DNA from: Endobacter medicaginis
GTDB lineage: Bacteria > Pseudomonadota > Alphaproteobacteria > Acetobacterales > Acetobacteraceae
Assembly: GCF_014192375.1 (NCBI RefSeq)
Contig: NZ_JACHXV010000006.1
Coordinates: 1-64,000, forward strand
DNA length: 64,000 nt
Direction: 5' to 3'
A model generated the notes under the pieces. The model was not told where the DNA came from and ran no database searches. It saw only the letters and a list, made by a program, of their open reading frames with translations. This document shows, piece by piece, positions 7,970 through 16,285 of this stretch. The first letter of the stretch is position 1, and every line of letters starts with the position of its first letter. A program made the translations under genes and the position numbers.

Positions 7970-8958
7970 GCGCGGTCAGGCAGGCCGCGCCGGCACTCAC
8001 GACCGTGGCGGAGCCGCCGCGCCATTTCCTCGACCTGCGCGACCATACGCCGGCGATGCTGCGCGGCATCGTCGACCTGGCGCGGTCGTATCAGGAGTTC
8101 AGCCGCATCGGCGGGCGTGCGCATCCGCGCCGGCCGCTCGATGGCTGCACGTTGGGCATCGTGCTGGAGAAACCCTCGACACGCACCCGGGTATCGTTCG
8201 AGGTGGCGATCCGGCAGATGGGCGGCGATGCGGTGGTGCTGTCGTCGCGCGACATGCAGCTCGGCCGCGGCGAGACCATCGCCGACACCGCGCGCGTGCT
8301 GTCGCGCTATGTCGATGCGCTGGTGCTGCGCACCTCGGGTCACGACAAGCTGCGCGAGCTGGCCGATTACGCCACCGTGCCGGTCATCAACGGGCTGACC
8401 AGCCGCTCGCATCCGGTGCAGATCCTCGCCGAGGTGCTGGCCTTCGAGACGCATCGCGGACCGGTGCAGGGCAGTCGCTGGGCCTGGATCGGAGATGGCA
8501 ACAACGTCGCGCGCAGCCTGATCGAGGGTGCGGCACAATTCGGCTACCGGCTCGCGCTGGCCACGCCCGAGGCACTGCCGCCCTGTGCGGAGACCATCGA
8601 CTGGGCGCGCGCACAGGGGGCGCGGATCGAGACCAGCCACGACAAGCTTGAGGCCGCGCGCGGCGCCGACTGCGTTGTGACCGATACCTGGGTCAGCATG
8701 GGCGACGAGGATGCCGACCGACGCTTCGACCTGCTCAGCGCGTTCCAGGTGGACGAGCGCGTGATGCAGGCGGCCGGCCCCGATGCGCTGTTCATGCACT
8801 GCCTGCCGGCGCATCGCGGCGAGGAGGTGACCGATTCGGTGATCGACGGCCCGCAATCGGTGGTGTTCGACGAGGCGGAAGCCCGGCTGCACGTGCAGAA
8901 GGCGCTGCTCGCCTGGGCACTCGGCGGTCGCGACTGGGTGAAGCTGGCCTCGCTGTAG
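7966..8958 (+). CDS. argF: Ornithine carbamoyltransferase
   Basis: Joins carbamoyl phosphate and ornithine to citrulline in arginine synthesis. The carbamoyl phosphate loop is EKPSTRTRVSFE near residue 67, the second substrate region HPVQILAE near 147, and the ornithine-binding HCLPAHRGEEV near 280 is intact with the catalytic Cys. The 330-residue length includes a roughly 20-residue N-terminal extension. The ATG overlaps the argD stop (ATGA). In the HPxQ motif the usual Cys is Val, a common variation. About 60 bases follow before hslO, so hslO could be co-transcribed. Confidence 0.96.
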   Translation: MSAVRQAAPALTTVAEPPRHFLDLRDHTPAMLRGIVDLARSYQEFSRIGGRAHPRRPLDGCTLGIVLEKPSTRTRVSFEVAIRQMGGDAVVLSSRDMQLGRGETIADTARVLSRYVDALVLRTSGHDKLRELADYATVPVINGLTSRSHPVQILAEVLAFETHRGPVQGSRWAWIGDGNNVARSLIEGAAQFGYRLALATPEALPPCAETIDWARAQGARIETSHDKLEAARGADCVVTDTWVSMGDEDADRRFDLLSAFQVDERVMQAAGPDALFMHCLPAHRGEEVTDSVIDGPQSVVFDEAEARLHVQKALLAWALGGRDWVKLASL

Positions 8959-9026
8959 CCGGCCGGCGCAGGACGGTTGCCTGCGCCACGCTTGCCTGAG
9001 CCGCACTTGCGCCTATCTTGAGCGGG

Positions 9027-10025
9027 ATGGTCGATACTCCTGCCTTTCTTGATAGCAACCGTCCCGCCGTGCCCGATCTGGTGGTCTCGCGCGGGGTGCT
9101 GCCGTTTCATCTGCCCAACCGTCCGGTGCGCGGGCGGCTGGTGCGGCTCGGGCCGCTGGCCGATGCGCTGCTCACCCGGCACGACAATCCCGATCCGGTC
9201 ACAGCACTCACCGGCGAGGCGCTGGCCCTGGTGGCGGGGCTGGCCACCGCACTGAAGTTCCAGGGCTCGTTCTCGCTGCAGAGCAAGGGCGACGGGCCGG
9301 TGCCGATGCTGCTCGCCGACTGCACCGAGGCCGGGGCGCTGCGCGGCTATGCACGGGTCGATGCCGAGAAGCTGGAGGCCCTGCTCGAACGCAGCCCGGA
9401 GCCGAGTGCGGCAGAGCTGCTGGGGTCGGGCTATCTCGCCTTCACTGTCGATCAGGGAGGCGCGAGCGAGCGCCAGCAGGGCATCGTCGCGATCGAGGGC
9501 GACAGCCTCTCGGACATGGCGATGCATTATTTCGAGACCTCCGAACAGCTCGCCTGCGAAGTACGGTTGTCCTGCGCACGCCGCGACGGGCAGTGGCGCG
9601 CTGCGGCCCTGGTGATCGAGCGGGTCGCGCGTGCCGGCGGTCTGGCCGGCTCGGCCGATCTGCCTGCCAACGACGACCAGCCCGAGGGTGACGACGACCT
9701 GCCGGAGAACGACGCCGCCTGGGACGAGGCATGGCGCGAGGCCACCGCACTCGCCGCGACGGTGACCGATGACGAACTGCTCGACGACGAGCTGATGGCC
9801 GAGGACGTGCTGTACCGGCTGTTCCACGAGAACGGGGTCGCGGTGGACCGACCGCGCGCGCTGGCCTATGGCTGCCGGTGCTCGCGCTCGCGTCTGGCCG
9901 GCATCCTGGAGACGTTTCCGCCGGACGATCTCGACCACATGACGGTCGGACGCGACATCGTCATGACCTGCGAGTTCTGCAACTATGATTTCCGCTTCGC
10001 CCGCGACAGCGTGCGCGGCGCCTGA
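9027..10025 (+). CDS. hslO: Hsp33 redox-regulated molecular chaperone
   Basis: Cytosolic holdase activated by oxidation. The C-terminus carries the zinc-binding CxC...CxxC switch: YGCRCSRSRL near residue 289 and MTCEFCNYDFRF near 321. The N-terminal domain starts DLVVSRGVLPFHLPNRPVRG and includes the GYARVDAEK region. Between the folding domain and the switch there is an unusually acidic linker (about residues 210-235, rich in Asp/Glu). ATG 9027 is chosen; a TTG at 9018 in the same frame is possible. The argF-hslO neighbourhood recurs in alphaproteobacteria as far as I recall. Length 332 residues, slightly above the usual 290-300 because of the linker. Confidence 0.95.
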   Translation: MVDTPAFLDSNRPAVPDLVVSRGVLPFHLPNRPVRGRLVRLGPLADALLTRHDNPDPVTALTGEALALVAGLATALKFQGSFSLQSKGDGPVPMLLADCTEAGALRGYARVDAEKLEALLERSPEPSAAELLGSGYLAFTVDQGGASERQQGIVAIEGDSLSDMAMHYFETSEQLACEVRLSCARRDGQWRAAALVIERVARAGGLAGSADLPANDDQPEGDDDLPENDAAWDEAWREATALAATVTDDELLDDELMAEDVLYRLFHENGVAVDRPRALAYGCRCSRSRLAGILETFPPDDLDHMTVGRDIVMTCEFCNYDFRFARDSVRGA

Positions 10026-10046
10026 ACGGAGCTTCGAGACATCCCC

Positions 10047-10892
10047 ATGCGCCTGTTGCCGCTGGCCGCCGCGATCATGATCCCTGCCCTCGCCTGTCTG
10101 CCGCTGGCAGGCTGCGGCGGCGGTCCGGCAAGCGAGGCAGCCCAGGATTTCCGGCCGCTCGATTTCTCCTATCTGACGGTGCTGCACCTCAATGTCGGCA
10201 GCGTGACCGTTCAGGACAACGAGACCGCATCCGATGGCGGCCTCGCGGCGAAAGCGCCAGAGCCGCCAGCCGAAGCGCTGACCGCGATGGCCAATCAGCG
10301 GCTGGTGGCATCGGGCGGCAATGCGACGGCGGTGTTCAGCATCGACCGGGCTTCGATCACCGCCGACGGAGACACGCTCGACGGCCATCTCGCCGTGCAT
10401 CTCGACATCATCGGCGCGAACGGAACGAAGCTCGGCCTCGCCCAGGCGCAGGTGTCGCGGCAGTTCACCGGCACAGGCGATTCGAAGGCGGCTCTGTATG
10501 CGATGGTCAAGCAGATGATGGCCGACATGAATGTCGAGTTCGAATATCAGGTGCGGCGCTCGCTGAAGGACTGGCTGCTGACCGCGTCCGGCGCGCCGGT
10601 GAACGCGACGGTGAGCACCACCACGCTGGCGCCACCCGGCACCGTCGCACCCGTGCAGCCCGCCGCGCCGGTGGCCGGCGGCACCGTGGCGACGCCAACA
10701 CCGCTGGCGCCGCCCGCGGTCGCGACCTCGCCACAGCCGAGTTATCTGGTCCCGCCGAAAGGGGCGGTCGCCGTGCCTGCGAAACGGACCGGGGTGATCC
10801 CGCCCTCGACCTTCGATGTGCCGTCGAACCTGCCGACCCAGGGACCGGCGACCGCCAATCCGGCGCCCAACACGCAGCCCTGGGGCTATTGA
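10047..10892 (+). CDS. Hypothetical lipoprotein
   Basis: A 281-residue predicted lipoprotein: signal peptide with a lipobox LAGC at residues 21-24, so Cys24 would be lipidated. The middle (about 35-175) looks like a folded alpha/beta domain with LTVLHLNVGSVTVQDNE and a long helix LYAMVKQMMADMNVEFEYQVRRSL. The last 100 residues are low-complexity Pro/Ala/Thr-rich, as in periplasm- or wall-spanning linkers. It begins 21 bases after hslO. I do not recognise the family; its N-terminal domain may be a substrate-free ABC-type transport auxiliary fold, but that is a guess. Its end overlaps the convergent MarR-GNAT gene by 7 bases. Confidence 0.65.
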   Translation: MRLLPLAAAIMIPALACLPLAGCGGGPASEAAQDFRPLDFSYLTVLHLNVGSVTVQDNETASDGGLAAKAPEPPAEALTAMANQRLVASGGNATAVFSIDRASITADGDTLDGHLAVHLDIIGANGTKLGLAQAQVSRQFTGTGDSKAALYAMVKQMMADMNVEFEYQVRRSLKDWLLTASGAPVNATVSTTTLAPPGTVAPVQPAAPVAGGTVATPTPLAPPAVATSPQPSYLVPPKGAVAVPAKRTGVIPPSTFDVPSNLPTQGPATANPAPNTQPWGY

Positions 10893-11803
10893 GGGCGCAG
10901 GTCCAGCCGCCAGGTCTCGCCCATCACCGGCACGCCGAAGACGTGGTGCTCCTCGCTGGACACCTGCACGAAGCCCGCCCGCGCATAGAGCCGACGGGCC
11001 GGTCCGAGCACGGTGTGGGTCCATAAGGTGAGCTCGCGGTAGCCGGCATCGCGGGCAAAGGCGATACAGGCACCGACCAGCGCCTCGCCGATGCCGCGAC
11101 GGCGGGCGAAGCTCTCGACATGCAGCAGGCGCAGGCGCGCGACCCCTTCGCCTTCGTCGCTGAGCAGCACCGCGCCGGCCGGCACGCCGTCGAATTCGGC
11201 GATCCAGCCCTGGCTGCGGCCGGGGGTGAAGCCGGCGAGGAAGTCCCCCGCACTGCGCAGCACGTTGGCTTCCAGCCCGGCGCCCCACCCCTGGGTCTCG
11301 GCATAGAGACGCGCCTGCCGCGAGGCGATCCAGCCGAGATCGCCGCCGCGCAGGGTGCGCAGGGCAGTCGCCGCACCGGCATCCGGTTCGAGCAGATGGC
11401 GGGCATGACCGAGGGCCTCGACGAGGTCGCGGCGCGCCGACGGGTCGAGCCGGTCGAGATCGGCCTGCACGACGTCGCGCTGGCGCCGGTCGGTGATCGC
11501 CAGCACCGATGCGCCGGCCTCGGTGAGTCGGATCGGGCGGGCGCGGGCGTCGGCGGCGGTGCGGTCACGCGTGATCCAGCCACGTCGTTCCAGGCTTGCG
11601 ACCAGTCGGCTCAGATGACCGCGATCGAGGCCGAGCGCGCCCTGGAGCGTACTGGCCAGCACCGGCGCGCGGCGGTCGATCTCCCATAGCAGGCGGATGG
11701 TGGCGAGGCTCGCGTCGGCGCCGAGGAAACGGGCGTCCATCGCGCCGACATGGCGGGTGAAGAAGCGGTTGAAGCGGCGGATGGCGTCGATCGCATCGTG
11801 CAT
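10886..11803 (-). CDS. MarR-type regulator fused to GNAT acetyltransferase
   Basis: Two-domain protein of 305 residues. Residues 1-150 form a MarR winged-helix domain (FNRFFTRHVGAMD start, LSRLVASLERRGWITRDRTA recognition/wing region near 75). Residues 155-305 form a GNAT domain with the acetyl-CoA loop in SFARRRGIGEALVGACIAFA near residue 240 and a C-terminal LYARAGFVQVSSEEHHVFG. This MarR-GNAT arrangement is a known family. The frame is open far upstream, but the domain begins at the ATG at 11803 (MHDAIDAIRRFNRFF). Divergent from the PAP2 phosphatase gene, 118 bases away, which could be its target; substrate and ligand unknown. Confidence 0.85.
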   Translation of the reverse strand: MHDAIDAIRRFNRFFTRHVGAMDARFLGADASLATIRLLWEIDRRAPVLASTLQGALGLDRGHLSRLVASLERRGWITRDRTAADARARPIRLTEAGASVLAITDRRQRDVVQADLDRLDPSARRDLVEALGHARHLLEPDAGAATALRTLRGGDLGWIASRQARLYAETQGWGAGLEANVLRSAGDFLAGFTPGRSQGWIAEFDGVPAGAVLLSDEGEGVARLRLLHVESFARRRGIGEALVGACIAFARDAGYRELTLWTHTVLGPARRLYARAGFVQVSSEEHHVFGVPVMGETWRLDLRPQ

Positions 11804-11921
11804 GGCCACAGGTGATGCCGGAACGTTGATCGAGTCAACAAACTGCCGTCGGCCTGTCCAGTCCCGGGTCGGGCTGCTAGAGACGAAGCACCCTGTTCGA
11901 CCCCTCAGCGGAGAGATTTGC

Positions 11922-13337
11922 ATGACACGCCGCCACTGCCGTCGCCTCGGTGCCACGCTCGCGCCAGCGGTTGCCCTGGGCGCGCTGATGACGGGGACGG
12001 CGCTGGCCAAGCCGGTGGTCGAGGAGCCGACCCCGGCGATCACGATGACCGTGCTCAAGGGGCTCGCGCCGGTCTCGGCCCTGTCGGGCAGCTATCCCGG
12101 CAATGCGGCGCTGGCGGCGAACTATGTGGTAACGGGCGGAATCCAGACCGGCACCATCCGGCTGCCGACGCTGCTGCCGTTCACCGAGCAGCAGCAGCAG
12201 GCTTTGCGCGATGTGTTCATCACCGACGGCAATCTCGCCGAACTCGCCGACGGCCTTGGTACCACGCTGGGTGCAGCCTATCTGGCGCGGGCGCACTACC
12301 TCGACCGCACGCACTACACGATGATCTCACCGGCGGTGCATGCGCTGATCGCCTACGCGGATGCGACGACCGGCTCGGATTCGCAGGCCGGCAAGTATTT
12401 CTTCGCCAACGGCACCACCAACGGCACCGACAAGGTGTCGTCGAAGGTGGCGGCGATCTACAGCGACATCAACGGCGAGGCCAACCCGTTCGGCCGCGCC
12501 TACACCCATCTCGGCGGCCATCCGGATGCCGACAAATACGGTGATTCGCGCCCCTTCCAGACCGAGACCGAGCAGGTGACGATCACCGGGCTGGACTATT
12601 TCGGCGCGCCGGCTACCAACGTGACCTACAATCGCGGTCCCTACATGGACCTGACCAACTCCCCCTCCTACCCGTCGGGGCACACCACCTATGGCTACAT
12701 GGGCGGCATCCTGCTCGGCATCCTGGTGCCGCAGCGCTATCCGCAGATGCTGGCGCGCGCCGCCGAATACGGCACCGACCGCATCATCGTCGGCGCGCAT
12801 TACGCGATGGACGTGATCGGCGGGCGAACGGTGGCGATGTATGACATGGCGCACCTGCTGGCCAACGACCCGGCCTACATGAACCGCGACCTCAAGCGCG
12901 CGGAAGGGCCGATCGCGGACTTCCAGGCCGCGGTGAAGGTGGCCCGCGACGAGATCGGCTCCGTGCTGTCGGCGGCCTGTGGCAAGCCGGTCGCCGCCTG
13001 CGCGCGCGAGGATATCGGCCGTTTCCGCGACGACGGCGCCGATGCGGCCTTCTTCTCCTCGACACTGACCTACTCGATCCCCGGCACGCATCCCGAGACA
13101 GCGCTCGCGCCCGAGGATGTGGGCAAGGTCGCCCCCGAAGCCGGGTATCTGCTGACCGCCGCCTATCCCAGCCTGACCTTAGAGGAGGCCGACCGCATCC
13201 TGACCGCGACCGAGGGTCCGGGCGGCGGCTTCCTCGATGATGGCTCGGCGTTCGGGCTGTATTCGCGGCTCAACCTCTATGCCGCGGCCCGCGCGGCGGC
13301 GAACCTGGTCGCGACCCGGCCGGCGCCCGCGCATTGA
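11922..13337 (+). CDS. Secreted PAP2-family phosphatase/haloperoxidase-like protein
   Basis: A 471-residue exported protein with signal peptide (residues 1-29, ending ALA). The phosphatase site is visible: an SRP element near residue 209, PSYPSGHTTYG near 248 (the PSGH motif) and RIIVGAHYAMDVIGG near 288 (R-x5-H-x3-D), matching the acid phosphatase/vanadium haloperoxidase superfamily; the usual Ser before the Arg in the third motif is Asp. ATG 11922 has GGAGAG at a good distance. The long N-terminal helical part and C-terminal region are typical of class A-like proteins with inserts. It overlaps the next gene by TTGA, suggesting a coupled pair acting in the periplasm. Confidence 0.85.
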   Translation: MTRRHCRRLGATLAPAVALGALMTGTALAKPVVEEPTPAITMTVLKGLAPVSALSGSYPGNAALAANYVVTGGIQTGTIRLPTLLPFTEQQQQALRDVFITDGNLAELADGLGTTLGAAYLARAHYLDRTHYTMISPAVHALIAYADATTGSDSQAGKYFFANGTTNGTDKVSSKVAAIYSDINGEANPFGRAYTHLGGHPDADKYGDSRPFQTETEQVTITGLDYFGAPATNVTYNRGPYMDLTNSPSYPSGHTTYGYMGGILLGILVPQRYPQMLARAAEYGTDRIIVGAHYAMDVIGGRTVAMYDMAHLLANDPAYMNRDLKRAEGPIADFQAAVKVARDEIGSVLSAACGKPVAACAREDIGRFRDDGADAAFFSSTLTYSIPGTHPETALAPEDVGKVAPEAGYLLTAAYPSLTLEEADRILTATEGPGGGFLDDGSAFGLYSRLNLYAAARAAANLVATRPAPAH

Positions 13338-15028
13338 ACCCGCGCGGGCGGTTCTCCCTCGCGCTGGGCGCCGCGCTGTTCGCGGCGACAGCCGCCCACG
13401 CAGCCCCGGTCGCGCCGCTGGCCAAGGCCTCGCTCGATCGCGGCGCCACGCATGTCGCGATCGCCGCCCAAGGGGTGCAGGCGAGCCTGAACCTGGCGAG
13501 TTCCACGGCCTGCGCCGGCCCGATGATCCTGGACGACGCACCCGACGGCCGCCCGCCGGCACGCTGCACGGTGCTGCGCCTGGGCATCCGCCACGACGGC
13601 GATGCGCCGGCGAGCCTGCCGCTCACCATTCCCGACGAGATGTCGTTTCCGGTCGTCTCGCTGGTGCGGCTCGACCCCACTTCCCCGATCCCGCAGGTGA
13701 TGGTCTCGGTTTACAGCGGCGGGGCGCATTGCTGCGAAATCACCTCGATCGTCGGACGCCGGGCCGACGGCACATGGCAGGCGACACCGCCGGTCACCGA
13801 GGATGACGGCAACCAGCCCGAAATCGTCGCTCCGGGGCAAGGTGCCGCCCCGGTGCTCGTCACCCATGACGGCCGGTTCAACTACACCTTCGCCTCGCAT
13901 GCGGGTTCTTACCTGCCGCTGGTGCTGCTGGGCTATGCGGACGGGGCGCTGCGCGACGTGACGCGCGATCCGGCCAACCGGTCCGTGCTTGAGGCCGATC
14001 TCGACCGGCAGCGCAGCAATTGGATCGCCGGCGGCCGGTCGGAGCCGAACGGCTTCCTCGCCTACGCCGTCGCCACCGCAGCCAATCTCGGCGATCCCGC
14101 GCCGGCCTGGCGGGCGATGCTGGCCGGCCAGGACCGCAGCCCCGGCGCTGTGACGCCCACACCCTGCGAGATGCTCGGGCAGGCCCAGCACACCTGCACC
14201 GATGCGCAGAAGAAGGCGGTGCCGTTCCCACAGGGACTATCGCTACTTCTGGTCCATGCCGGCTATCTCACCGAGGCGCAGGCGCGTGATCTGTCAGGCC
14301 ATACGGCAGGTCCCGGCGCGCCGCGCTATCGTCCGGATTTCCCCTGCGATCCGCCACCGGCGGACAATGCCATCGCGGCGATGCTGTGCAGCGACGGCGA
14401 TGCGGCGAAGCATCAATTGCAGTTCGACCAGGTCTATTACGCGCTGCGCCAACAGATCGGGCCTGAGGGCTGGGCGGCGCTGAAGGCGGACGTGATCCGC
14501 GACGAGAACGAGGCCGACCGCGCCTGCGGACTTCCGGTGCCGGGCGCGCCCGACCAGACGATGCCCGCGCAGGCGAGCGCCTGCTGGATCGCCGCCTCCG
14601 ACCGCCTGGCCGACCGCTATCGCCAACGCCTGTCGGGCAGCCCGCTCGAGGAATCCCGCCGCGATATCGACACGCATCTCGCACTCCAGCAGAGGCTGGT
14701 CGAGCTGGGGTATCTGCCGGCCGACACGAAAGTGGATGGCGTCTATGGCGAGGCGACACGGGCCGCGATCGCCGCCTGGCAGCGCGCCGCTCAACGCCCG
14801 ACGGCCGACGGGTTCCTGTCGGATGCGGACGCCGCCGCACTGGCCGCTCCGCCCGCCGCGGCTCCGGCCCCTGCCCCTACCCCTGCCCCGCAGACCTCGG
14901 CAGCGCCTCTCCCGCAGCCCGCGGTCGCGTCGCCGCCACGTGGCACCAACCCGGTCGTTCTCGGGCTTGGCGGCCTGGTGATCGTGCTGATCGCCGTCAT
15001 CGTCGTGCTGCTCGTCCGCCGCCGCTGA
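13334..15028 (+). CDS. Exported protein with LprI-like and peptidoglycan-binding domains and a C-terminal membrane helix
   Basis: A 564-residue protein starting at TTG 13334, which overlaps the upstream stop (TTGA). It has a signal peptide (residues 1-23, ending AHA), a roughly 200-residue N-terminal region with paired cysteines that I do not recognise ([16 protein letters not shown]), an LprI/DUF1311-like Cys-containing helical segment near residues 340-440 ([26 protein letters not shown]), a PG_binding_1 domain near 455-510 ([19 protein letters not shown]), a Pro/Ala linker and a C-terminal membrane helix ([17 protein letters not shown]) ending in RRR. It probably stays anchored with its domains in the periplasm, contacting peptidoglycan. 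A peptidoglycan-linked inhibitor or sensor role is inference. Confidence 0.75.
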   Translation: MNPRGRFSLALGAALFAATAAHAAPVAPLAKASLDRGATHVAIAAQGVQASLNLASSTACAGPMILDDAPDGRPPARCTVLRLGIRHDGDAPASLPLTIPDEMSFPVVSLVRLDPTSPIPQVMVSVYSGGAHCCEITSIVGRRADGTWQATPPVTEDDGNQPEIVAPGQGAAPVLVTHDGRFNYTFASHAGSYLPLVLLGYADGALRDVTRDPANRSVLEADLDRQRSNWIAGGRSEPNGFLAYAVATAANLGDPAPAWRAMLAGQDRSPGAVTPTPCEMLGQAQHTCTDAQKKAVPFPQGLSLLLVHAGYLTEAQARDLSGHTAGPGAPRYRPDFPCDPPPADNAIAAMLCSDGDAAKHQLQFDQVYYALRQQIGPEGWAALKADVIRDENEADRACGLPVPGAPDQTMPAQASACWIAASDRLADRYRQRLSGSPLEESRRDIDTHLALQQRLVELGYLPADTKVDGVYGEATRAAIAAWQRAAQRPTADGFLSDADAAALAAPPAAAPAPAPTPAPQTSAAPLPQPAVASPPRGTNPVVLGLGGLVIVLIAVIVVLLVRRR

Positions 15029-15101
15029 AGCGGCTCTCGACAGGTCATGCCGGCGGTGTGACACAATCGGGGTCGAGGCGATCCGCCAGAGATCGCGACA
15101 C

Positions 15102-15107
15102 GAGGGG
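15102..15107 (+). promoter_or_regulatory. Ribosome binding site of the dehydrogenase leader ORF
   Basis: GAGGGG sits 7 bases before the ATG at 15115. It is the only good site in this gap, and it serves the 13-codon leader frame, not the dehydrogenase frame. Confidence 0.55.
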
Positions 15108-15114
15108 AACGACC

Positions 15115-15156
15115 ATGAACACGACCGGCATCCTGCGGCGCGGGTGCGTGCAGTGA
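15115..15156 (+). CDS. 13-residue leader ORF overlapping the dehydrogenase start
   Basis: ATG 15115 with a strong upstream site opens a frame of 13 codons ([13 protein letters not shown]) ending TGA at 15154-15156. That stop overlaps the GTG at 15153 of the dehydrogenase as GTGA, the same geometry used throughout this window for coupled genes. It may deliver ribosomes to the weak GTG start. An alternative is that a small indel separated the original ATG from the gene. Confidence 0.4.
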   Translation: MNTTGILRRGCVQ

Positions 15157-16190
15157 GGGCGCTGGTGCTCGAGCGCCAGGGCGAGCTGGCGCTGCGCGAC
15201 ATCGACCTGCCGACCGAGCCCCGTGCGGGGGAGCTGAAGATCGCCATCCGCACCGTCGGCATCTGCGGCAGCGACATCCACTATTACAAGCACGGCCGCA
15301 TCGGCGCCTATGTGGTGGCCGCGCCGATGGTGCTCGGCCATGAGGCCGCCGGAGTGGTGGTGGGGATCGGCGCCGGTGTCAGCGGCTTCGCGATCGGCGA
15401 TCGGGTGTGCATGGAGCCTGGCATTCCCGACCTCACCTCGCGCGCAGCCAAGCTGGGCCGCTACAATGTCGACCCCGCGGTGCGCTTCTGGGCGACACCG
15501 CCGGTGCATGGCGTACTGACCCCGTATGTCGTGCATCCCGCAGCCTTCACCTATCACCTGCCCGACAACGTCTCGTTCGCCGAGGGGGCGATGGTCGAGC
15601 CGTTCGCGATCGGCATGCAGGCCGCCGCCCGCGCCGCGATCGCGCCCGGCGACACGGCAGCCGTGCTCGGCGCCGGGCCGATCGGCATCATGACCGCGCT
15701 GGCCGCGCTGTCCGGCGGCTGTGCGCGCGTGATCGTCGCCGATTTCAGCAAGGAGAAACTGGCGATCGCCGCGCGCTATGACGGCATCGTCCCGGTCGAT
15801 CTGCGTCAAGTGTCCATGGGAGAGGCGGTCCGCCGCGAAACCGGCGGCTGGGGGGTCGATCTCGTGTTCGAGGCGAGCGGCCATCCGGATGCGTTCAAGG
15901 GTATCTTCGAGCTGATTCGGCCGGGCGGCACGGTGGTGCTGGTGGGCCTGCCGCCGGGCGAGGTGCCGGTGTCGATTGCCGCGGCGATCGCCCGCGAGGC
16001 GCGCATCGAGACGGTGTTCCGCTATGCCAACATCTTCGACCGCGCGCTGGCGCTGATTTCCGCCGGCAAGGTGGATCTGAAACCGCTGATTACCGGCACG
16101 TTCGATTTCGAGGACTCGGTCGCCGCGTTCGAGCGCGCCGCCGCCGGCCGGCCGGACGATGTGAAACTGCAGATCACCGTCTCGGACTGA
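15153..16190 (+). CDS. Zinc-dependent polyol dehydrogenase (xylitol/sorbitol dehydrogenase type)
   Basis: Medium-chain dehydrogenase likely oxidising xylitol or a similar polyol with NAD to a ketose. The catalytic zinc region is [14 protein letters not shown] near residue 35 with GHEAAGVV near 60 and the Glu of VEPFAIGMQ near 147; the Rossmann motif is VLGAGPIG near 168. The four-cysteine structural zinc lobe is absent, replaced by [19 protein letters not shown] near residue 90. A similar Cys-poor lobe is, as I recall, found in acetic acid bacterial xylitol dehydrogenases. GTG 15153 ([14 protein letters not shown]) is preferred over GTG 15144 because of the overlap with the leader frame. Exact polyol unknown. 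Confidence 0.85.
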   Translation: MRALVLERQGELALRDIDLPTEPRAGELKIAIRTVGICGSDIHYYKHGRIGAYVVAAPMVLGHEAAGVVVGIGAGVSGFAIGDRVCMEPGIPDLTSRAAKLGRYNVDPAVRFWATPPVHGVLTPYVVHPAAFTYHLPDNVSFAEGAMVEPFAIGMQAAARAAIAPGDTAAVLGAGPIGIMTALAALSGGCARVIVADFSKEKLAIAARYDGIVPVDLRQVSMGEAVRRETGGWGVDLVFEASGHPDAFKGIFELIRPGGTVVLVGLPPGEVPVSIAAAIAREARIETVFRYANIFDRALALISAGKVDLKPLITGTFDFEDSVAAFERAAAGRPDDVKLQITVSD

Positions 16191-16213
16191 GATCCACTCA
16201 CCCGTGACGGTTC

Positions 16214-16250
16214 GTTACCTGTTTGTAACTATCACGCGATATCGTGTAAC
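16214..16250 (+). promoter_or_regulatory. GTTAC/GTAAC inverted and direct repeats upstream of the metallopeptidase
   Basis: GTTAC at 16214-16218 and GTAAC at 16225-16229 form a perfect inverted repeat with a 6-base spacer; a second TGTAAC occurs at 16245-16250, and an 8-base palindrome CGATATCG lies between them near 16237-16244. The cluster is 36 bases upstream of the start at 16286, and the region is notably AT-rich for this genome. It looks like an operator for an OmpR-type or other dimeric regulator; the regulator is not identified. Confidence 0.4.
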
Positions 16251-16285
16251 GAAGGACGACTTCCACATATAAGGAGGCGTCCAAC

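Noticed and set aside
8544-11288. 914-codon minus-strand frame opposite argF, hslO and the lipoprotein
   Set aside because: Shadow frame; conserved motifs lie on the plus strand.
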